DNA from: Triatoma infestans
Lineage: Eukaryota > Arthropoda > Insecta > Hemiptera > Reduviidae
Assembly: GCA_011037195.1 (NCBI GenBank)
Contig: JAAEAF010003840.1
Span: 1-64,000, forward strand
Reading direction: 5' to 3'
Length of the DNA: 64,000 nucleotides
The translations under genes and the position numbers were made by a program. Below are positions 23,483 through 34,153 of the stretch, piece by piece. Under the pieces are notes generated by a model, which did not search any database, was not told the origin of the DNA, and saw only the letters and a list, made by a program, of their open reading frames with translations. The first letter of the stretch is position 1; every line of letters starts with the position of its first letter.

Positions 23483-24352
23483 CTGAAGTGGTATTTCAGT
23501 GAAGAACCAGTTGTTCAGCCAAATTTGTTTTATTTTTCATATTATTAGTTACAGATCTTTTTAATAAATTTCTTACGTTTCGGCACTAAACGTGCCATCC
23601 TCAGAGGAAATTCTACAATTATAAAAATATTGTTTAAACATTTACATATAAATATACTTATTACAACATAAACTAGTATATATTTTTGTCCAAAAATTAG
23701 TAACCATTTTTTTATTCTGCAATTTATGTGAAAGTTTTCTATGCATTATTTTGTGGGCTTCGTTATTTATCTTAAGCATTGTCTGCTTTCGTTTTTGGAT
23801 AAAATTGTTTAAAATTTTATATAGTCAGCCAAATATTTCTTTATTGCTGGTACCGTGAAATATGTTTTTTTATTATTATCTCAATTTTTTACTGTAAATT
23901 TATATAATTATAGTTTTATATTTTAATTTAATGTGTTTTTGATTTTTAAGATAGTTAATAATTAATAAAGCTTAATCACAATTGTACTTACAGAATGTAG
24001 TTTGTGTCTTTATTTTTCTTTTTATTTTTCCTTTATCTGGCTTCGTTATATTTATTATGTTATTGTTTTTTGCATTTTGGTTTATTTTACAATTGTAGTG
24101 TATTTTACAATTGTTTTAATAGTTTCCATTGTAATTTTTGGACAAAAATATATACTAGTTTATGTTGTAGTAAGTATATTTATATGTAAATGTTTAAACA
24201 ATATTTTTATAATTGTAGAATTTCCTCTGAGGATGGCACGTTTAGTGCCGAAACGTAAGAAATTTATTAAAAAGATCTGTAACTAATAATATGAAAAATA
24301 AAACAAATTTGGCTGAACAACTGGTTCTTCACTGAAATACCACTTCATACAG
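23483..24352. mobile_element. fold-back repeat with paired hammerhead-like cores
   Basis: Arms of about 220 bp (23483-23700 and 24131-24352) are inverted copies separated by about 430 bp of AT-rich spacer. Each arm carries the same core. On the right arm it is at 24227-24257 (+): CTGAGGA, stem GGCAC/GTGCC, GAAACGTA. On the left arm the same motif is on the - strand at about 23577-23607. The outer end lies about 60 bp upstream of the exon at 24412. No TSD was identified and no coding capacity was seen in the spacer. Confidence 0.7.
24227..24257 (+). ncRNA. hammerhead-like core
   Basis: CTGAGGA fits the CUGANGA core. One unpaired base is followed by a 5-bp stem (GGCAC/GTGCC), then GAAA and the self-complementary ACGT, then A at the expected cleavage position. 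Stem III has no loop, as in the small hammerhead variants known from Penelope-like elements that act as dimers. Activity is not shown. Confidence 0.5.
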
Positions 24353-24411
24353 AAAACTTCGGCCGTCAAAACAGAAATTGAAACCTTTTTTTTCTCTTTT
24401 TTTTATTACAG

Positions 24412-24588
24412 GTCGGACAGCAGTAAAGCGTCTAAAGTACGAGTAACATTCTTCGAGTGTGAAAAACCGCAAGTTGTAAACTCCCCAGAACCGGGTGAAA
24501 TTTCAGACGAACTGGACGCACCTGTAGCAATGAGCGGTGGTCAGCCAGCTGAGAATACCTCACCACATCCGTACAACAGGCAAGCCAG
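24412..24588 (+). CDS. internal coding exon of an unrecognised gene
   Basis: A strong acceptor (long pyrimidine tract, then ATTACAG) is followed by 177 nt ending in CCAG and the donor GTAAAC. With one base completing the previous codon, 58 codons are open, then two bases of the next. The introns on both sides are therefore in phase 2 and the exon could be skipped without changing frame. The peptide starts SDSSKASKVRVTFFECE. It continues acidic and Pro-rich (NSPEPGEISDELDAPVAM), then Gly/Pro/Gln/Asn-rich, ending SPHPYNRQA. G+C content and codon use stand out from the surroundings. Composition suggests a flexible, partly disordered segment. I do not recognise the protein. The adjacent intron carries a fold-back repeat 60 bp upstream. 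Confidence 0.8.
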
Positions 24589-25762
24589 GTAAACTATAAT
24601 ATTCAATAATAATAATAATAATAATAATGGCGCTGCTAATGGGCCTGAAGCTCTTGTCTGTCGAAGAGCAATAAAAAAAATAATAGTAATAAATTATTAA
24701 GTTTCTATAAAAGTCTATAATATTTATTGTAGGTAGAGCTTTAGGGATATCTCATCCCCCCCCCACACTTAAAAGCACTCATCATTACTATGTACTAAGA
24801 TGGATTCTTGAATTCTTTCCCCATATTTTTTTTGCAATGATGAATATGAGTGCTTATCGAGTATCTTTTAACGACACTATTTCTTTTTCGCTCTTTTGAA
24901 GCTACAATGTTTTCTACTTCAACGATGGCAGTAAACAGTGTTTATAGCTTCTTATAAAGACTGCATTGCGCCATCTGTACCACTATAATTGTATCCTTTT
25001 ATAAATAGAAACAGCTAAAACAATGTGTGATGATAATATATCGCAACCATAAGTACATTAAAAAAAAGAAAAAAAAGAAACTATATCAAGAAATATACAA
25101 TAAAATGTTACATATATTTAGGTAACATGTGATTACAATCTTATTGATATTTTTTTTTTCAAGGTTGTTTCTGTTGCTAAAAAAAAAAAAAAACAAACAA
25201 AAAACGTGACATTATGGTAATACAAAAGGAATATTAAACTAAAGAAACGGCACGACAAATTTTATTGTTATTCTTATCAGAAATGTGTTCAGCTTTGAAA
25301 TTATAAATTATCTCGTATATATCAGTATTCCAAATAGTCTGAAAAAATAACCAACACTGAAATATTTTGCTGAAAGCAATTATTTCGAATAATTTTATTG
25401 GAATATTGTTTGAAACCTCGTATTTCAAATTATTTTTTGTCCATTCTTAGAGTAATATTTTTTTATATTTATAATTCATTTAATAGTTTATTAAAAAGAA
25501 ACAATTAGGTAGTTCTAATCGAAATTAATGACCATTCTATTGTTTATTACGTTTTTAAGTTATCATTATTATATTGTGGTTACAGAAAAATAATTTATCA
25601 GTTCTTAGTTATTTTTGTCTATTTATTATTAGATAAAGAATTTTGTTTTACGTAGTATTATTATTATTATTTCGATTAGTTTTCTTAAAATAACTTTTTT
25701 TCTTCTCAGTTTCTTCTATATTTAGTATTATTAATTTATGAATAAAATATTTTGTCCCGCAG
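24589..25762. other. probable intron
   Basis: Between the exon at 24412 and the candidate exon at 25763. AT-rich with an (AAT)n run at 24603-24628 and a C run near 24759. No repeat family of this window was recognised. Confidence 0.45.
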
Positions 25763-25849
25763 CCCTGATCAATATTTTGAACCATCTCAATTTGATCAAA
25801 AATGTTTGCTCACTTTTGCGATTTATCCACCCTGTTTATTTTATACAAA
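25763..25849 (+). CDS. candidate coding exon, same frame as 24412-24588
   Basis: Acceptor TTTTGTCCCGCAG precedes 87 nt that end at the consensus donor GTATGT. One base completes the codon left open by the upstream exon (AG+C, Ser). Then 28 codons are open, followed by two bases, so the phase is again 2 on both sides. The first half (PDQYFEPSQFDQK) has a composition like the end of the upstream exon. The second half (CLLTFAIYPPCLFYTK) looks less like ordinary coding sequence. The pyrimidine tract is short. A real exon is plausible but not certain. Confidence 0.4.
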
Positions 25850-26264
25850 GTATGTTTAGAGTAATATTTCTTAAAGTTTTACCGTAAGGTTTCAATTATT
25901 TCTCTCTCAAATCTGAATACTTAACTACTAGCTAAACTAAAGTTAAATTGCCGGCTTTGGAATATCTCCTATATTATTATAGGGAGATAAGGGAATTTAA
26001 CAGGCTTAGGCAGCATTGAAAGGTTAAATTATATTTATTGGCTATACTTTCCGCGTTTACGTTTTTTTATTTTTTTATTAATTAAAGCTTTTATTGAATG
26101 TGCTTAATAAATGAAATTCTCTAATGAAAAACTGAAAAAACTTTTCTTCAGTTATTTCTCCAAATACGACAGACATTTCTTGAAAAACTTTTATCACATC
26201 CTGTTCCTTGTTTCCAGCAATTCGGGATTTCCTTTTTTATAGAAAGTTATTCTTAACTGAAAAA
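25850..26264. other. non-coding stretch, unrecognised
   Basis: AT-rich; nothing supported. Confidence 0.4.
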
Positions 26265-27499
26265 TCTGGTATGAAACACTCATACAACTTTCTTTCAATC
26301 CAGTTCTCAAAATTATAATTGACAAATTTTATAATTTGTGTACCAAATTTAATGAAATTCGTCGAAAACTGAAGAAAAAAAAAAAAAACTGTTCAGTAAA
26401 AGCTCAATTCCGGTTCACAAATTTTCTTGAAACTCAGAATTTTGGCCATCTTTTTATTTCTAATTAAGTTTGTTCGGGATGATAGAAATGTATAATCAAC
26501 TATAATATGTAATGTTATGGTGTGGATGATGTGTGTAGGTAGCTTGTGGCGTGAGCGTTTTAGCGAAAAGGGCTTGTATGTTTGTTTGAGATAGAATATA
26601 ATAATAATTAAGAAAACACTACTGTTTTATAAATAATTATATTATCTCTTAGTAAATTTAAGTATATTACAATATCACACTGTATCTTAATAAAATAACG
26701 TTTATCCAGAATATAGGCCGATATCTATCATTGGCACTGAGCGATTCCTGAAGTGTTCTCTTTGAAAGCTGAAGGGAGACTCTAGTTTGAAGGCTGAGTT
26801 CAGACTATGTACTCTTTACTCTTTGAAAGCTAATGTTAGACTCTCTTCTTTGGAATTGCCCTCTCTCTCGCGGGGGAATTCTCTTATACAAAACAGTTAC
26901 CCTAACAGGATTTTGTGCCTTTGTTTAATGATCCGAATTTACAGTACCTGTCACTAAAATACACTCTTTTTGAAGTTAAATTCACATTATAAAGTATTCT
27001 AAATTATTTTTAAAAACTATTACTTTTCATTTCGTTCTTCCACTACAAATAGCACTTTAGACGAAAACCTAACCCCACCACTCCCCCAAAAGTGCCCTTA
27101 AATGAATTTTTCTGGAAAAATGTTTCAAATAAAAGTTGTAGTTCTTGATATGTATAGATGATATTCCAAGTTTGAAGAAAATCGTCGGAGCCATTTTTGA
27201 GAAAATCGCAAAAAAAACTAGGAAAGTGGTACTTCCGGTTAAGGAATTTTGACCGCTACCTACTATCAGATCCCACGGTGATACCTAAATGGAATATCAA
27301 GTTTCAACTTTCTACGGTTTTTAGTTTTTGAGCTATGCTGTTCACATACATACATACACACAGCTTAATGACCTGTAGCAGTTAAATGCCTTAAAAAAAA
27401 AAAAAAAATACATACATACACACACACACACACGCAGACCATTTGCTAAAAACCACTTATTTAGACTCAGGGAACCTCTTACTAGGAGTAAGAGAAAGT
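26265..27499 (-). mobile_element. family A element split by an LTR
   Basis: In minus orientation it begins with the tail TCTGGTATGAAACACTC and ends with GGAGTAAGAGAAAGT at 27485-27499. Without the LTR (26508-27047) it has about 1.4 monomers. The CA/TACA microsatellite near 27345-27433 is interrupted by about 45 bp of unrelated sequence with an A run. Confidence 0.75.
26508..27047 (+). mobile_element. solo LTR, 540 bp, TSD AATA
   Basis: Starts TGTAATGTTATGGTGTGG and ends TTCTTCCACTACA. AATA lies at 26504-26507 and 27048-27051. Removing it and one TSD copy restores the expected family A sequence at the junction. It shares its head, a GGGCTTGTATG block, ATCTATCATTGGCACTGAGC and its end with the LTR at 56926-57425. 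Confidence 0.85.
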
Positions 27500-27508
27500 A
27501 AAAATATA

Positions 27509-27900
27509 GATTAAATGTGTTATAAATATAATCGATATCTGAAGTAGAGAATTGGGTTTAAGAGAAATAAATTGGAAATAATGCTGAACACAAGTATAAT
27601 AATTAAGATGTAACACAAACTGCCAGGACTTTATACGTATATAGAAATTGGTTGCGAGAGATTTAGAACGAGTAAAGAGAAGGGTAATAGTTTGTTGCTG
27701 ACTCGTTTTAACTGATGTATAAACTGTTCTAAAGTCTGTCCCTTGTAGGGCAGCTGTATTTAAACAGAGTCTCCTACTCTAGTCTGGCCTAAGTAGCGAG
27801 TGAGACTCTCAATTTTTGTATCTCTCTCTCTCACTCTCTCTGCTTTAGATTCCTCTCTTCGGACCCTATTACATCATCCCCTCTCATAAAGGAATTTTTC
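27509..27900 (+). repeat. LTR-like sequence left of the viral insertion
   Basis: Contains AATTGGGTTTAAGAG, ACACAAACTGCCAGGAC, a CTCTCTC-rich patch and CTCTTCGGACCCTATTACA. The first two blocks have counterparts at about 31410-31480, right of the viral insertion. The last recurs at 28369-28389. No TSD was found, so borders are approximate. Confidence 0.5.
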
Positions 27901-28699
27901 ATATGTACTATGTTTTCATATGTGTATTCATTGAGCGTGCTGCTTGCTGGCTGTTGTATGTTTGTACCAAATCTGGTTTTGCTATGAGTTTGTAGTGCTA
28001 GCAAAAAACTAGGTTATGTTGCAGAAAGCTAGTGATGATGCTGTTGCGAGCTAGCGATGATGAAATCTTTTTATGTCTTCATTAAGAAAGAAGGAGTGAG
28101 AGAGAAAGAGAATGAGTTTATAAGTTTGTAGCCCTTGGCAATAATTGAAAATATATATATACATGAATGATGTGTTCATGAATGACAATTACTGATAGAT
28201 ATGAAAATAATTATTTATAATATGTGATGAATAAATTTTATGTATCATTTCATTTTTTTGTCTTTATACTTCAGGCTTTTTCAAAATATTTAAATCACGA
28301 TAAGTGATTGTAAGTTTTCAAACAAAAATGAGAGCCTCACTGGTTATTTGGATCCCCCTCTCTTCGGATCCTATTACATAATTCTCTCCTAAAATCTTTT
28401 TTATTTATATTTTGCTCAGAATTTTGCTTTAGGTATGTCCTATTTTCAGTTGTAATATAGGTTTTATTTATTTATTTTTGATTAGGATCAGCAGTGTTCA
28501 AATTTTTGATGGCACCTGAGAATGAAGCACAATATTTTAGTGTTATAATTTCAAGGTGCTTTAGTGATGCTTAGGCACAACAAACATTAATTGGAACAAA
28601 CAATGTTTATTGAATGCTAGCGAGCGAGCTCTTTCTGTCTTTTTTCTCTTGACATGATTTTACTCCACGGAATGGATTGAAAGAAAGTTAGACAATTCA
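27901..28699. other. unrecognised interval with an LTR-like end at 28369-28389
   Basis: Mostly AT-rich. TCTCTTCGGATCCTATTACA at 28370-28389 repeats the 3' end of the LTR-like sequence at 27850-27870. This suggests a second LTR end or a partial duplication. Confidence 0.4.
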
Positions 28700-28714
28700 A
28701 GTTGGAGGATATAG

Positions 28715-29080
28715 GATTATTACACTATTGCTTATCTATTAAGTTGGGTATTTTCTTCTCAAGTAACTGCTGGATGGCCTGATTTTATTAAACATTTAAA
28801 ATTGTTTAATTATTTAGATCATATTGATAGTCCAGTGGTCCATTATTTTTATAAAGTAAAAACTAATGTTTTAAAACCAAAGGAAACTAAAGTTGATATT
28901 GATGATGCAGCTAATCATATAGCTGTAATGGGTGGTGAAGATATTTCATTATATAAGGGAAATGTTACCAAAGATAATTTTACTATTACGCGTATAAATA
29001 GATTAAATTCAGTTAAGAAAACTGATGTTACACATGATACTTATACTAGTGAATGTGTAGAACACTGTCATACAGTTTAA
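28715..29080 (+). pseudogene. VP: endogenous ambisense densovirus: capsid C-terminal fragment
   Basis: An open frame of about 122 codons runs to a stop at 29078-29080 with no initiating Met needed; only the C-terminal part is present. The diagnostic stretch includes TAGWPDFIKH and SPVVHYFYKVKTNVLKPK, typical of the last part of ambisense densovirus capsid proteins. A Thr/Asn/Val-rich end follows. It faces the NS1 region on the other strand and stops 131 bp before it. That convergent layout is the hallmark of ambisense densovirus genomes. The rest of the capsid gene is missing. Identification rests on motif resemblance plus gene order. Confidence 0.65.
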
Positions 29081-29211
29081 TAGTACTTTAGGATTTGCAC
29101 CAGGATAAAAAATAAAACCAAAGATTTGTATATATTATGTACTATATTTTAAATAAATTATTTACAATAAATTGTCATCAAAATCATTGACAACCATAAC
29201 ATCCTCATACG

Positions 29212-30607
29212 TTAAAGTATTATCTTCTTCCAATGTGGACATGATTTCCGAATAAGCTTCACCAAATTCTTCTTCATTTCTTCATTTAGAGCAGCTGTTG
29301 CTGTTGTAGTAGGAGCAATGTCTGCTTCAGCATAATGCAACAGTAGTTGATACAAACCCAGAGGATGCACTTCTGATTTTAAATTTGATATATGGGCATC
29401 AATAGGATATGACCATTCAAACCGATTGATGCATGTTCTATATTCACTGTTCTGTGGGAAAGGATCATGATTACAGGTAACAATGACCGGTGTTCTGTTT
29501 ATTAAATTTTGACTTTCATATTTAATATTTGCTGGTGTCGGTGTACCAGCAAATAATAATTTGAAAGTTTCCAAAGATGCTGGTTATATATTAATAGATT
29601 CCTACGTGGACAATCCTGGAATGGAAATTGTGAATATCTGTTATAATTTCCAATGTATCCAGTATTGATCATTAGTTTTCCAATAATATTTGCAAACCAT
29701 GTTTTACCAGCACTTGGAGGACCACAAATTAATAAACAGTTCATTTTACCTGGTTGATGATTTAGGAGTTTATATAGAAATTGAAGGAATTGGATCTTAA
29801 TAGTATCTATCATTTGGAATGGTAAGATCATATGAATAAAAGTTTTGGAGTCAGCAATATTCAACATAGATTTATATGTTGGATAGTATTGAATATATTC
29901 CGCTTTATTAATATAATCTATCATTTCATTTAATTTTAATTTTGATAGACTGTTCTATGGATTTTCAAAGCTGATTGGAATATACCATCACGCTCCGTGA
30001 TAAATTTAAAATCAGAACTAAGCCATTTGTCTGTCGATGTTATGTCGTGGTCTGGAATTATTATGTGTTTCTCCAACCACCCATAAACCGTCGCAACGGC
30101 ATGTTCTTTTCTAGATGCGCGCCGTCCATAGCTAGATTTTCGAAATCTCGAAACAGTTGGCACAACATCCGTATCTGCGGAGTGTGATGGATAGGGTTCC
30201 AAACAACCTCCGCATATTTCTTGGTTGTTTTGTACCTCTGTGTTCGTTCCATGTTTTTTATTAAAGGATACGGCATTATTCTTAATTGAATAAGGCTCTA
30301 TCCAGGCATGACCACCGACCGATGTTGTCAACCTGAAGCGCCCTTCCAACGCTGAATAATGTTGTAAACTTTCGATGTATTGTTGGAAGTGGATTCCTGA
30401 TCCTCGTCGGATGACTCGTCGGTTATAGCTTTTACCTCGATATTTGTCGCTGAGCTTGTTGACGGTTGCACAACGACAAGATCGATTGCTATAGGCGCAG
30501 TCATGGACGATGTGGATGTGAGGTGTTTTTATGGCGTGTCCGAAACAGAACCAGAATCCATCTGGTCTGATGAACTCAAGAATTGTTTCAGACACGTATG
30601 TACACAT
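29212..30607 (-). pseudogene. NS1: endogenous densovirus NS1, frameshifted
   Basis: Three minus-strand frames carry the parts of a parvoviral replication protein in order. The frame 30607-29936 has the nickase motif TPHIHIVHDC followed by a CRC pair, and a possible active-site Tyr in VYGWLEKH. The frame 29924-29502 has the SF3 helicase P-loop GPPSAGKT. The frame 29574-29212 has the motif C strand PVIVTCNHDPFP and the Trp/Tyr-rich end of the helicase. At least two frameshifts separate them. The second falls right at the Walker B strand (LLIYNQ), and the conserved acidic residue there cannot be seen. The copy cannot make a full-length NS1. Confidence 0.85.
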
Positions 30608-31102
30608 TTGGTCAAAAAGTCATTTCCTCGGACGTACCAGATATCATGAATGATGAATCCTCTGGGTCTGGAAAAGAGATTTTGGAGGAATCGGTATGAT
30701 CCTGAGAGGTAATTGATGAGATTATCTCCAGGATCCGATCCCACAAAGTCTGAACTGTTGCATGATTCTGCAGAACACTTACTGATATCTGCTTCAGTAG
30801 AATTGATAGTTGCACTGGAGTCAGAATCTGTGTCCTCAAATAGGTGATAATCATTGTCCATTTCGGTTTTATGTTGTTTTCTTCTTTCCCACAGTTTTAG
30901 TTTTCTTGGCTGGTGGTTCCTCAAATGTTTGAGCGTGCTGGAAGCAGCTATTACATTCGCAATTGCTGTTGTGGATTTCAATATCTGACATGCTCTGTAA
31001 ATACAAGCAATCATTTTTATCAATTTCTCCGGTAATCCATAGAATACAGGAGTCATCATAAGTTGTTGAACAAACCAATAAATATTTGTACTTACCAAAC
31101 AA
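30529..31102 (-). pseudogene. densovirus NS region, overlapping upstream frames
   Basis: Upstream of NS1, three overlapping minus-strand frames exist (31102-30869, 31098-30529, 30854-30612). One has a Cys pair (NCECNSC) and a basic segment PPAKKTKT. Another is rich in Asp/Ser (EDTDSDSS) and overlaps the NS1 start. Ambisense densoviruses encode overlapping NS proteins here, so these may be remains of NS2- or NS3-like frames or of the NS1 N-terminus. I cannot assign them individually. Frameshifts make the original arrangement unclear. Confidence 0.5.
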
Positions 31103-31109
31103 ATGTAGA

Positions 31110-31460
31110 CCGAGAGAACAATATATTCAAAATCACTGTATTACACTGAACTAGTGTCTGGATGTATTAAGATACGTACGATGTATTACGATGTATTATA
31201 ATACTATATGTACGATGTATTAAGATTTTCGATCATTTATATATTCCTTTGAATAGCGACGACGATATGTAGGTAGTTCAAGGAGAGCGACCTTTCCAAT
31301 AGTAAACAAGTTACATAACCAACTGCGACGACGACCCTTTGCACTAGTTTCAAATGTGACTTACGCTAATTGAAAGTGTTGAAAGAGTTGATGAGGAGAG
31401 AAATTGGGTTTGATTAATTAAACGAGATTCGAAGACACTGTTATAATGTAGCTATAAGTT
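31110..31460. other. interval right of the viral insertion
   Basis: Short imperfect repeats of TACGATGTATTA lie at about 31170-31230. A C/G-rich patch follows with GCGACGACGA. From about 31400 the sequence resembles the LTR-like block left of the virus (AATTGGGTTTGATT). No viral terminal repeat was recognised. Confidence 0.45.
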
Positions 31461-31462
31461 TA

Positions 31463-32077
31463 CACAAACTGCACTGGACTTGTAATGATTTTATAGAATA
31501 AAAGGTTAGAGATATGATACGATGCGATGTATGGGGTTGAATCTGATAGGTAGATAGATAGATATCTATATAGATATTCTCACTGGCTTATATATAGGTC
31601 CCCCACTCTAGCCTGCTTAAGTCAGAGAGTACCAGAAAGGGTCTGTCTTCTCTCTCTTAATTCTCTCTCTTGACGTTACCACAAACTGCACTGGACTTGT
31701 AATGATTTTATGAAATAAAAGGTAGACATATGACACGATGCGATGTATGGTTGAATCTGATAGGTAGATAGATATTTATATAGATATTCTCACTGGCTTA
31801 TATATAGGTTCTCCCACTCTTGCCTGCTTAAGTCAGAGAGTACCAGAAAGGGTCTGTCTTCTCTCTCTTGCCATTACCACAAACTGCACTGGACTTGTAA
31901 TGATTTTATGGAATAAAAGGTAGACATATGACATGATGCGATGTATGGTTGAATCTGATAGATTGATAGATATCTATATAGATATTCTCACTGGCTTATA
32001 TATAGATTCTCCCACTCTAGCCTGCTTAAGTCAGAGAGGGTCTGTCTTCTCTCTCTTAATTCTCTCTCTCTCTTGCC
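31463..32077. repeat. three tandem copies of a 200-217 bp LTR-like unit
   Basis: Units begin CACAAACTGCACTGG at about 31463, 31680 and 31878. Each contains GATGCGATGTATGG, a GATAGATAT patch, the TATA-like CTGGCTTATATATAG, CTGCTTAAGTCAGAGAG and a CT-rich end closing CATTACA or CATTACC. Units are very similar, so the expansion is recent. They look like the R-U5 part of an LTR repeated in tandem. Confidence 0.8.
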
Positions 32078-32089
32078 ATTACATCTATT

Positions 32090-33200
32090 ATCCTAAAAAA
32101 CAGTGTGATAACTAATAAATTTCTTATTTCTGAAACATGTTTTTTGAGTTATTTTGTTCGGATCATTTATTGTTATAAGCCCCAATATAAAATAATACAT
32201 TTGACAAATAAAACATTTGATAAAATTTATTAAATGTTAAAAGAACAAAAAACAATTTGTATAGATTGCGATGAAACAATAGGTTTTATATATAAAGTAG
32301 ATTTCCCTTATTTTCTTATCTTGTCTCACCCATTTCCCACAGACAACCTAAAAAATAGGTTGATCTTGATACGGGATTTAAATATTCTGCTACATTCTTT
32401 TCTTTTTTTTAGCACATCTCTTGTCAATTATTGCTTTTTCTTTACTCACCTATTCACTAATTGTTAATGAACTTCAATTAAGTGTAACCTAATTTTAGAG
32501 TTAACTAACATTCTCTTTCATCTTGTTTTAAAAATTTTTTATTTCCGCTATTTTAATTAATTTATCATTTTATAAGTTCATTAAAGTTAAGATTACATTC
32601 AGGTCAATTAAGAATAGCAAACTTTTCTTTCATTTTTATTTATTTTTTTTATAATTATAAATAGATAGATAAAATAAATATCTATTTTATTTATCTTCTA
32701 ATAAAATAATATTGTTTTACAGTTCTTAAATGTTAGAAAAAATAAAAATAGTTAATAGAAAAATATCTCACATTCCGTACATTTGATCGATTCATTTGGT
32801 GTTTTATCTAATTTTTGGCTACAACAATTTGAATAGAAATTAGTGTCACTAGATTAAATCCCTCCCTCCAAGCTTTTAAATAGATAATTATAGTGTTTTT
32901 TAGGATTTTGGAAAAAGTATATTTAGCTCATATTTCTTGGTCTATAAATTTTAATACAGAATTGTTGAAAAACTATTTTGTTTTTAGAATAGTGTTATTA
33001 TCGTCGTATAGTGTCTCGTTTTAGCAATTAGTTAAATTAGTAGATCATTTTAACTGTGATAATTATACTCTCACTTTGTTTAGAACCAGGGCTATTAGTC
33101 AGTTTTATTTACGAGTTAATTTCTTCTTTTTTTTTTTTTTTGTTAATGCTCTTGTTTTTTGTTTTTTTAACACTTTCAATTCATGGAGGCGGTCAATATA
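32090..33200. other. non-coding stretch, unrecognised
   Basis: Very AT-rich; no repeat or exon recognised. Confidence 0.4.
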
Positions 33201-33854
33201 CAGGGTGTCCCAAGATATATGGATAACGACTTTTTCTCGGAAACTAACATAGCTAGAAAAAAAACTAAAAAATACGTGTCCCCGTATTTTTATTATTAGA
33301 AATCCAAATTTAAATTGCAAATTTGTTGTAGTGCTTCGAGACGCAAGATACAGGCACCAACTTCATTACTTCAAATGGGGAGGTGTGGTTTTTATTTAAG
33401 AAATAGATTCTTCTATTTTTTGTAAGAAAAATTTACTTGAACGGTTTTTTTTTCTTTGAGCGATATTTTAAAAAGTTATGAATGAAAACATGATTCTTAT
33501 AAGAAATTTCAAAATTTTATTATAACGGTTTTTTGATTGAATAAGAAGAAAAGTACTATTTTATTATAAATTTTACTTCTCATTAATTACAAATCTTGTT
33601 CGAACTGGCCTCCACCATTAGAGTTGTATCTCTTTGGTCGTAAGGTACAATTGGCAGGAAAAAGCGTGTGTATGCATCTCTTATGGTGGGGGCCAGTTCG
33701 AACAAGATCTGTACTATAAAATAATGATGGAGCACCAAATTAAATTTGGTTTACTAACAAAAAAACTACGGGGACACGTATTGTTTAGTTTTTTTTCTAG
33801 CTGTCTTAGTTTCCGAGAAAAAGTCGTTATCCATATATACCTTGGGACACCCTG
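33201..33854. mobile_element. palindromic mariner-type non-autonomous element
   Basis: Terminal inverted repeats of about 50 bp begin CAGGGTGTCCCAAGATATA, with TA at 33199-33200 and 33855-33856 as the target duplication. CAGGGTGTCCC is typical of mariner ends. Near the middle, facing copies of GGCCAGTTCGAACAAGAT lie at 33594-33623 and 33678-33710. Each would encode GGGQFEQDL, which resembles the last residues of a mariner-type transposase. The element therefore looks like two inverted 3' ends joined, not a simple internal deletion. Confidence 0.75.
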
Positions 33855-34153
33855 TATATCTTGATCTGAATAAAATTTATAACTTATAAATTGGAATGTT
33901 TTAATTTTTGTACGTTCCTTTTAAAAAATTTCAATTTTGTTTAACATCATAGAATTTATTATTTGTCCATTGCATAACTTCCGTATAGATTATGCTGTGA
34001 GCGTCTCAGGTCGTTTTCCATGGTGATTCAAATCGTCCCTGACACCTTCCGCAGTAAAAGAGCCGACCTACATTTATCAATGTGGTTACGAATGTCAGAA
34101 GTGATGGTAATCGCGGCGTATAGACAGTGCCAAACAAAATAAAACAAAAAAAA
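33855..34153. other. short interval, possible degraded SINE
   Basis: About 34000-34130 has G+C above average and a possible reversed B box (GTGATTCAAATCGTCC). Too degraded to assign. Confidence 0.3.

Noticed and set aside
24002..24286. Hydrophobic 94-codon frame resembling a membrane protein
   Set aside because: It is AT-rich spacer of a fold-back repeat reading into its right arm; Phe/Ile/Val/Tyr richness follows from base composition.
31463..32077. CRISPR-like array (three regular repeats)
   Set aside because: Units are adjacent 200-bp repeats with TATA-like boxes in a eukaryotic genome; there are no short repeats with unique spacers.
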